64,000 nt of DNA from Wyeomyia smithii (lineage: Eukaryota; Arthropoda; Insecta; Diptera; Culicidae), in assembly GCF_029784165.1 (NCBI RefSeq), contig NC_073695.1, positions 210,137,781 through 210,201,780 of the forward strand, read 5' to 3'. Below, piece by piece: positions 55,867-64,000 of the stretch; position 1 is the first letter of the stretch; every line of letters starts with the position of its first letter. The notes under the pieces are model-generated. The model was not told where the DNA came from. It saw only the letters and a list, made by a program, of their open reading frames with translations, and searched no databases. A program made the translations under genes and the position numbers.

Positions 55867-57058
55867 GTAAGTTTGCGATACCCACCCCGACAGTTCCGGA
55901 AAACCGCAGCACAGTCGAAGCTACCGGTTTACCGCTCATTATCGCTACGACGATATTGTTGCGCCCATGCTTTCCTGCATTCGAACAGATGGAAGTTGGT
56001 TTGAATTAACATCAAAACGAAATCATTTTAATTATTGCACAGTGATTAAATTTAATGATAGTCAAGCAACGGTTTCATATAAATGGAATTTGTAAATTAT
56101 TAGCCTTTAATTTATTAACATTAAATACTGGGTGAGTTGAATAAAATCGTAGAATTATTAAATGAAATATAAACATTAAGAAGTAATTAACCCTCACCAA
56201 AAAGCAACCAATTTTGTGCACATTAGAAAGCTATACCTCAAGCTGTTATTGCACCGGTAGCGGTCAGTTTCGCCTCCCACCTGGTTGTTCGGTCTGGTGC
56301 TTTCGAGGCCGTAAACCGAAACAACAACGAAAACATGGTGAACATGAGCCCTTATTATTTCTCTTGTATTGCAATTTTATTCTGGATAAACCAACGCAGC
56401 TTGATGGCTCTTGTTGTTGTTGCTTTAACTTCTGAAACATCACCCCTGTAGAACCAAACAAAAAATACATTCTACTCCCGCCGTCGGTGCACTGCTGTAA
56501 AATTTAACAACGTAATAACGTTTTAATTGCCAATCAACTTTTACGGACATATTCATCGCGTGTTCGCATAGAAAATGAAAGAGATGTTCGCTGTTGCTCG
56601 TCTTGCACCCTGTTCATCCATTTTCCAGATTGAAGGCGAAGGAAACAATAAGTAAAATGGGGCTGCTGACCCCAATCGTTTCCGCAGTAAAAATAACCAA
56701 GTAGTTTTTTTTTCAGAAACACACTTGCCAAACAGTTATTAGTTGTCGATTTTCTTCTTCACAATCGGAATGCATCAAATTAATAATAACAGCATAAATT
56801 TCACGAGATATTTCTACTACGTTGAAAGTTCTCTATTGATCTCAAAATATAACCCTAAACGCTTTAAACTGAAAACAAAATTCGGGTCTTAATTTCTCCG
56901 GAAAATTCTAAATTATTTGTAAGATTTTCATTAACCTCGAATTGAAGTACCTATATGAAACGTGCCTAACAATTTGAAAACATTTAGCATAACAGTTTCG
57001 CCGCCATCCCACCCTTCTAATAATCTGAATTAACTCCTCATGACTAACAATGGCCAAC
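55867..57058. other. Intron after exon B
   Basis: AT-rich DNA with no exon, transposon end or repeat I can support. A T-run and AG pair near 56700-56720 does not precede an open coding-like stretch. Confidence 0.4.
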
Positions 57059-57069
57059 AACTTGCCAGC

Positions 57070-57422
57070 AGAGCGAGGGCCTAGTGTGGTTGGTAACGTC
57101 TCTGCCAACCACGCTCGACGCCTGGGTTCGAATCCCAACGCCGACATAGGTGTCGATGGTTGTGGGGTGGCGTGATCCACTCACAACCAACCCAACTGGT
57201 CTAGATTCAATCCTAGCCGACACCGGGAGATTTTCTGAGGCGAAAAATCTCTGGGATCACACCTTCCATCGCATGAGGAAGTAAAGCCGTTGGCGCCGGT
57301 CCGTTAATCAACGGGTCGTGGGTTAGGGTCCTGGGTGTGGAGTCGCCTCCCTGGGCGTCGGTGATTGGCCACAACAGTGGCGGAACTAGACCGACGGAAA
57401 ATAAGCGAGAATAAAAAAAAAA
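57070..57422 (+). mobile_element. tRNA-derived SINE, family 1, copy 2
   Basis: A 353-bp full copy with A-box-like TAGTGTGGTTGG, a perfect B-box GGTTCGAATCC and an A-rich tail. It is flanked by AACTTGCCAGC (57059-57069 and 57423-57433). It aligns end to end with 16306-16657 and has the better B-box, so it may be the younger or less mutated copy. It lies in the + orientation within the host gene. Confidence 0.9.
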
Positions 57423-57434
57423 AACTTGCCAGCT

Positions 57435-59390
57435 GAACAGGTTTCTAACCAAAAATTTCCATGTTTTCCACCACCGAGCGAAGGAAAGATTCATAGGGTC
57501 AGAGCGTGCAGTGCCAGTCCATTCGGACTGATGTTGTTCCCGTAGGGGACTTCAGTAATTGCATCCTTTGTCTAATTATTTAAGATAAACCTTCGGTTGT
57601 TTTAACAATGGGCCGACGTTTGTCGGTGAAGGAACAAAACCGAAGTGAGAGGGCAGTAGACCTTCTTTTACTTTTTCCCACAAACACTTTGTACACTGCA
57701 TCGGAAGCCCTGCGAGGGGTTGCGATAGAAAGGAACGGCCATTTCGTTTTTTTTTATCAAGAATCGTAAAATAAACTTTATGCTTATTTTCCAGCTGAGA
57801 AACCGCATCCTCACGTTTGCAGCAGCCAGAATGCAGCTGCTAGGGCTGGTGTGGGTTAGGGTCTGCACTTTGGGCAGGAGTGTGCTTGGAAAAAAGAGGT
57901 AATGGGGGGTTGAGATGCAAGTTAGTGTATCGTGCCGTGAAAAAGGCGGTAATTGGATGCCTCCTTTAGTGGTGCGCACAATTCGTCCGTGGTCCGAGAG
58001 TTATTATAATGAAATTTTAATGCTACGCTAAAGGCCTTCCCATGCATACAGGTACCTACTCACAACATACAACTATTTGCAGTACGGCAGTAAAGCGCCA
58101 GCAGACGGGTCCCTGTAATACTGAAGAGACGGGTTTGGTGGCACAATAAAAATCGCGGTTAGTTTTACGATCTGCAGAGGAACACTCATAGCATTTTGGT
58201 GTTGCTATGCAGAGACACATATGTGCTTATTTTTTGGTTGCAAAACTACTGAATTGATGTATCAGTCCTTAGTAAAAACTTCGGAAAGATTTTTCGAGCA
58301 GTGCTACTTAGGATTTACTGCTGTTTACTGTATTATAGTTCTATAGCTCTATGATTGCATTTTGATGCTCGCTCCGAGGAATTCATGTGTATGTATTTAT
58401 TTTTATGCCATGCAATTGCACCGGTTATGAAGTGTGTTTTGCGCCAGTCGACCGTCCAGCTAAAATGGGTTAATAAAACCGTGGTTTCCGGTGGCACGAC
58501 AACGATTCGACTGTGCCTTTGGGGAGAAATAGCGCATTCGTGCATCGGTCCATGATGCAGTTTGCAGTGCCCGCTGTTGGTGTGTTAGGCAATCCACCGC
58601 ACGGCAACTGGAGAGCCGAAAATAAAAATTTGAATCGTTATGATAAATTGTGACATTGTCACCGTGAATTACGATCCAAACGTATTTCATTCTGCATATG
58701 GTTTTCGGCATTGGATTTAGATTTACATAGGACTTCTCGTTTGCGGAGAGGGAAATAGAACGATCAAAGATGGAAGTGCGCTCTGCGCGTAACTTCAAAC
58801 AGTTTCACGATAAGTTATCTCAACTCGATTTTATTTTCAATGGCAAATTTCCCACGGGAAAGTCGCCCTTCCGATTGTCGCACAGTTCAGCGATGGTTGG
58901 CATGAATTATTATCGCTTTAGTAAATTTGTAGCCATTGTCAACGCACTGATCGTCAACCCACCACGCACTGTTGTGGGTTGCGAATTTGTGCACACATTA
59001 TTGCGGAACACGTTTGGATATCATGATAAGAGCAAGCGGCGTGCTTTCACGGTTCACGGTACGGTGCGGAGCAGCCAACCACAGGTTGACACGAGCTGCT
59101 GAACCGTGACGCAAACTGGTCTGGGAGCACGATTTCCCTTCGCTATGACGATTGATGAATGTTTATTTTATTCTGTTCGGTTAGCGGGCGTCATCGTCGT
59201 CGAACGCTGCTCTGGATGGTACTTGATATGAAGCGTTGAAGTACTGTGTATTTGTGAAGCATTTGCTTGCAGGGTAGCTGGAAGCATTTTGAACTCGACG
59301 AATGAGGGATGCTACCCTAGATATTAATATCGAACAATATCGCACGCTTAGCCTTGGGGCTAATAGCGGTCTCGATCAACTAGATTAGTT
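57435..59390. other. Unassigned intronic region
   Basis: Mixed composition with GC-richer parts at about 57800-57990, 58430-58600 and 58960-59180. A 110-codon + strand frame at 58770-59102 starts from an ATG but has no domain I know and no splice partner. It could be regulatory DNA of the host gene. Confidence 0.3.
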
Positions 59391-59399
59391 GAGAGAATT

Positions 59400-59592
59400 C
59401 GTTATCGATATTGTTTTTGGCACATTCTGCATGTGCAGGATAAGTACAACGATACACCTTGCCCCAGTGCTGAGTCGAGAAAATTTCCAGCTCGAAAAAA
59501 ACCTCGACTCGATCGGGAATCGAACCCGATATCACAACCGTGTGGGAGAGCTAGCCGACCGACATCGCTAACCACAGAACCACGGGGACCAT
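59400..59592 (-). mobile_element. tRNA-derived SINE, family 3
   Basis: On the minus strand the head reads GGTCCCCGTGGTTCTGTGGT, then TAGCGATGTCGG (A-box region), and GGGTTCGATTCCCGATCGAG (B-box), much like a tRNA gene. It continues into a body with TCGAGCTGGAAATTTTCTCG and CATGCAGAATGTGCCA. The anticodon arm and acceptor pairing are poor, and the body runs on without a terminator. I call it a SINE, not a tRNA gene. The 3' end is not fixed. Confidence 0.65.
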
Positions 59593-59599
59593 GGTTCCA

Positions 59600-60299
59600 T
59601 GGATATTATGACTGTTTATCTACATCATAGCGATACATATTCCTAAAAGTCAAGTTGAATACCTACTCTCTATCTCAATATATATTACTTGTCGGATCTA
59701 AAACAATCGTAGCAATAAATAGTGCTTGTGGCAGTTTTTGCCCGTTTGACATTGGCAAATCTCAAACGAACAATACGCACCTATTGATATTGATATTATG
59801 TTTCAATGATCTTGGAAACTAAAAACCTAATTGCTGATGGCAGTTCTTGTGTTCAATGTATTTTACAAAATATAAAACAAGGTTTCTTAAATCTTATAGA
59901 GTTAAGTTATAACTTTTTCTCAATTTTATAAAATACATGGAAAACATCTGAATCAAAAACTTGCATGAGAAGGGGGAATACAATTATTACTTAAAGCCAT
60001 TTCAAGAACCATTAAATCAACCTTAAACTAAATAGATAACACTTTACATCGATAGTTGATACCTACTGGTGTTCATTACTCTCATCTGTTGCTGCAGATG
60101 AAGTCGTACCGAGAAGTTGTTTCTTAACAGCTATATTGGAGCATTTATAATTTTGATATTTTTATTAGCAGTGTGTGATTTTCAGACCAGAAAAAGAAAG
60201 ATCGGAACTTTGATGGTTTCAGGAATCCGTAAATAGGCTGCATGTACCGTAAGTCATGTACCCCCAAGATATCATGCACCGGGACGTTAGGTTGTATTT
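59600..60299. other. Unassigned region
   Basis: AT-rich DNA with no feature that I can support. Confidence 0.4.
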
Positions 60300-61060
60300 C
60301 CCCGGCCCTAAAAGTTTAAAAGTTCGGAACTGGCGCCACAAAATTCAGTGCATACCCAAACAATATGCTCAATGTTATGGTATTTATGTCCACAAACGCA
60401 GAGATTGCTATTCGTGAGCCCAACACGCGAGAGATACGCGTCAAGCCTATAGTAATTGGACATAAGCAGAACATCACGCGAATGAAGTCCCATCTTACAT
60501 CCAACCCGCCTAACCACGGTTTCGTCGATACCAGAGGGATGATAGTGTAGCCAGCGCCCCAATTTCCCGTTGTCTCATGAGGTTCGCTAGTTAAAGAGTG
60601 TTGTTTGACTAGAGATTTCAAAAATTTCATTGTGAGCAACGAGTCTTTCATAAATGTCACCATTTATTGAGCCCTCCTTAGCCAAAGAGTAAAGCTTCTC
60701 ATTGCCCGGAATTGAACAGCTCCGCGATTTCACGGATAAAGTACGTATTTTTTCCAGGAAATATGGAGAGTGCTTCACATTTTTCATCGATCGAAGAGCC
60801 TCAATAGAGCTGAGACTGTCCGTAGAGATGAAGTAATGGTCCGTGGGCATTTTTTCGATAACCTCAAGGGTATACTGCATTACAGCTAATTCAGTGACGT
60901 AAACAGAAGCAAGATTATTGAGCTGATAGGGGACGGTAAAATTATTATTGAAGATACCGAAGCCAGTACACCCGTTCAGAAGTGATCCGTCAGTGTAGAA
61001 CGATGTTTCTATATTTATTGAAATTTATTTTGGGGATCTGCTAATGCGAGCAAACGCAAG
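60300..61060 (-). pseudogene. I-clade LINE copy C, ORF2 fragment
   Basis: The minus strand carries the end of ORF2 of the same I-clade family as copies A and B. It has FYTDGSLLNGCTGFG (about 60990), then IEKMPTDHYFISTDSLSSIEAL, PGNEKLYSLAKEGS, and after frame breaks the C-terminal domain with CVCGHKYHNIEHIVWVC. It stops at about 60308 without a recognisable 3'UTR, so both ends are truncated. Frame changes and missing residues show it is old. It is the oldest-looking of the three copies. Confidence 0.8.
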
Positions 61061-61960
61061 CTAAATATCTGTAGAAAACAACCCAAGACAATCATTCGTC
61101 ATTTAGCTCGGTGGAGAATAAACCGGGTATCTGATAGTAGACCATTTGTTTCGACCCAACAGAGTATGATTTTTTCGGTCTATTTCCGGATACAGGATAG
61201 CATTGCATTTGGCCTATAATAGTTGTGATCAGAAGCTGGTTTTCCCTGTTTTTGGATGACGATTACCTTTTCCCACATTCTTTTGATAACAAAATTGAAG
61301 CTAAATGAGTTACGATAACGAATCCTGAAATGAAGTTGTTTTGAAATAATTCCTACAGATTTTTCGTCTCTATCAAAAAGTGTTGTTTCCAACAAGGTTT
61401 GTTATTATACTGTTCTATATGCTTGTTAGAAAACTGATGCCTTAGTAACAAAGTTTGATATGAATTATATACTAGTAGAATATTTTTTGTTAAAATTTCT
61501 GTTGTTCACTGCTCTATTTCTGTTCTTACTGCGAAAGTGCACTTAGACCGCTCTCTCTCTTATTTGAATGTTGCTCTCTTACCACATCTCTCCTGATTGC
61601 CACAGTAGGTGGACAAATCTCCCAGCTGCTCTCATATGATGCAACTCATCACCCGCGGTACAAACGAGCGCACTGGTAGACGCGCCTTTTTCACGAGGAC
61701 ATAGCTAGGCAGAGCAGCCCCGGCGAAAGTCACTCAAAACGCTTTTTCATTTAGTGTAAGCTTCAACGCTCTTGTAGAGCGATACTGAATGCAATTGCTT
61801 GAAATCAAATATCTTAACAGGCTGAAGGCTGGAATTCTTAAAACGGCCGCTACCAACCGTCAGCATATCCTCGACGGTCAAACTCGAATCAGTGACAACG
61901 CCATCGATCTCCATTACGCGAGCTGTACATGTAAATATTAGGGATGTTCCGGATGTGATT
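61061..61960. other. Unassigned region
   Basis: No gene recognised. GC content rises at about 61550-61760, with CTCTCTCTC near its start. This might be host regulatory or LTR-like DNA but nothing confirms either. Confidence 0.3.
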
Positions 61961-62137
61961 TTTTAGACTTCTGCAGATGCGGATGCGGATGCGGATTTGT
62001 GATTACGGATGCAGATGTAGATGCTGATGTCAATTTTCATGCGGATGCGGGTATCCGTAGTATCCCATGCGTTTTATTTTGCTTATATCGCATGACCATA
62101 TTTCTCTTCATGAGCATGAGCATGAGCATGAGCATGA
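61960..62137 (+). repeat. GGATGC and GAGCAT minisatellites
   Basis: Imperfect GCGGAT/GCAGAT hexamers run from about 61975 to 62055. About 55 bp later, GAGCAT is repeated four times (about 62111-62137). Both are short simple-sequence tracts. The open frame through them is a composition effect. Confidence 0.85.
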
Positions 62138-62139
62138 TT

Positions 62140-64000
62140 GACCGCCCGCGGTTGCTACTCCGTTATTGCCAGATCAGCTGTAATTACACAGAGAACCAAC
62201 AGATGATGCTTGGGACTAATATTCATCCTCAATGTGTAAAAACTGGTGACCTTAATCTTTATATTAGGCAATACCAGCGCCGGCCGCATCCGAATGCAGG
62301 TCAAAGAAGGAGTGTGTATAGGAATATGTTGACGTAATACTCGCTTTATTGGAAGCCGAGAACACCTCTGCACTTCCACGAGAAATCACTGGGATGTTGG
62401 AGAAAAGGGTAAGGTTTGCAGCAGGTTCGTTTTGGTAAACGATGCGCTGAGTTCGAGTACCGGGTTCATAATAATAAATATCGCGCGTACGAGTTCATTA
62501 TACCTTCTACGGAAATCATAACGCGATCAATATGTTAGATGAAGTAACACTGCAAAAATAAAGCGCACGCGAGAATACCGGACCTATGACTCAATCAAGA
62601 CCGACTCAAATATTTGAACATCTGTTTATGTAGTCATTATGCAACTACCGTAACGTGTCTCCCATTGATTGATCTCAGCTGACCACACAATGTTACGAAA
62701 GCTACGAGACTTGAGTCCACGTTAACGCCTCGCGACTTCTATCACTTCTTCGTGAAGTGACCCTATTTATATCAAAAATTATAACACGTTTATAACCAAT
62801 CTGTAGAAAATACGACCTCATGAATGCTATCGACGCGAAGTCTCTAGATATTCGGTCACCCAGACATCTGTCTTTGAGCTTAACAGGTCGACTAACGGCG
62901 TTTCTTGTATACTGTTCGTCTGTTCTTAAAAAGCGATTTTTTTATTTGAGACCGATTTAAAGCAGTAATAAACTAAAGAGTGTTGTTACCGTCACGCACA
63001 GGTAAGTGTGGTACATCCTAGTGAAACGCAAAATGGTATACCACACTAAGTGGACGATTCGAACTAACATATCATAAAGTTGGGTCACTACATTTCGAAA
63101 ACATTTATATGAGCAAAACTCTCCCGGACCGGAGACGCGTTTTACCAAAGCATTGTGCACGACCGCTCAATCCACGACTACCGACGGAGACGCTCGGGAG
63201 CACGATATTTCACGCCGATTCTCTATTTACTGTCGATACGAGTGTTGCCTATCAAATAGAAAAATTGGCAAAGTTTCATGCATCCAAAGCCCCAATAATT
63301 TGAAAAATGCAGATACGCAGATTGACCAAAATATATATCTCAAGTTTGTTGACAAAATGCCGAACTAGTCATTATTGGGACATAGTATACAAAAACCTCT
63401 GCTCAAAAACTAGACAAATCGATAAAATTGAATCAAAAACTAGACAAGTCGAAAAAATTGAATCATCAGATTTCGACTTCGACTAGCAACAATGCACCAT
63501 ATTCCGAATTCCACAAACCACACCAGTACTCTCTGGGTGACGAGTTCGAGTAATGTTACGCGTTATGTTGACTCATTGTTAAGCTGAGCGATGGGGACCT
63601 TTTTGTCAAACGACATGCGTAAAAGCATAAGTAATGTCGAACTCGTCTCCGCGGCGCATTCACACCCGGACTACAGTTTTGTCCTGTACTTTTTTTCACT
63701 TTCCGGACTATACTTTTTCTGTATCCGACTACACACTTTATCCTGGACTACACCCGAAAGAGACAGGGTGCAGTCTAAAAACACTAATAACAAAAACAAA
63801 TGCTCTCAAATAGCGTACTTAAAATATGACAGCTGAGTGTAGCGTCGCTTGCGTGTTTGTTTTCGAGCTGTAAAGTGTAGTCCAGGACGGTGTAGCACAG
63901 TCGCAGAAACGAGCTTGACACAACATTACAGTATTTCTAAACCCTTTATAAAATGCCAGAACAATTATTATTCATTTTACCGTTTCGGATCTGCGTCTAT
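62140..64000. other. Unassigned region to window end
   Basis: No gene recognised. A 30-bp tandem duplication with CAAAAACTAGACAARTCG lies at about 63403-63463. Open frames here are short and unremarkable. The host gene may continue beyond but no exon is visible. Confidence 0.35.

Noticed and set aside
59500..59592. tRNA gene on the minus strand
   Set aside because: The A- and B-box regions are good, but the acceptor stem does not pair, the anticodon arm is irregular and the sequence continues into a SINE-type body with no terminator.

Overview
This is eukaryotic, intron-bearing, AT-rich DNA packed with transposable elements. I-clade and R1-like non-LTR retrotransposons, tRNA-derived SINEs, long inverted-repeat elements and a repeat ending in GAGAAAGGCAAAA together point to a culicine mosquito, most likely Aedes. 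That assignment rests on pattern recognition, not a search. No operon, rRNA gene or CRISPR array is present.

The only well-supported host gene is on the + strand. Exon A (26916-27543) carries a 5'UTR, an ATG and a signal peptide. Exon B (55404-55866) follows after a 27.9 kb intron. The splice signals are good and the phases agree: one base of a Gly codon lies on A and two on B. The product is the N-terminal part of a secreted or cell-surface protein. The rest of the gene lies beyond the window. A Dpr-type immunoglobulin protein is a guess from the last residues of exon B.

Region by region. 0-8 kb: mostly unassigned AT-rich DNA, a 348-bp tandem repeat and a CTCG-rich dispersed repeat. 8.4-14.1 kb: a broken jockey-superfamily LINE, split by a TIR element (9697-12435) that itself holds a 5'-truncated I-clade LINE (10586-12106). 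15.8-19.3 kb: a 184-bp tandem repeat split by a SINE, a decayed hAT transposase, and a second SINE at its stop codon. 19.5-25.7 kb: an R1-like LINE (minus strand) split by a TA-flanked element and by a 3.66 kb TIR element with a 7-bp target duplication. 25.7-26.4 kb: a Transib-like miniature element. 26.9-55.9 kb: the host gene, whose intron holds four long inverted-repeat structures, broken LINEs with a CFDP2-like endonuclease, and an I-clade LINE with an intact ORF1. 51-54 kb: a compound mosquito repeat with a CA microsatellite. 56-64 kb: two SINEs, a minus-strand I-clade fragment, and unassigned DNA.

Most mobile genes here are dead through stops, frameshifts, deletions or mutated catalytic boxes. 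The notable exception is ORF1 of the I-clade copy at 47.9 kb. Nested insertions date one another, and several leave a readable empty site inside the window.
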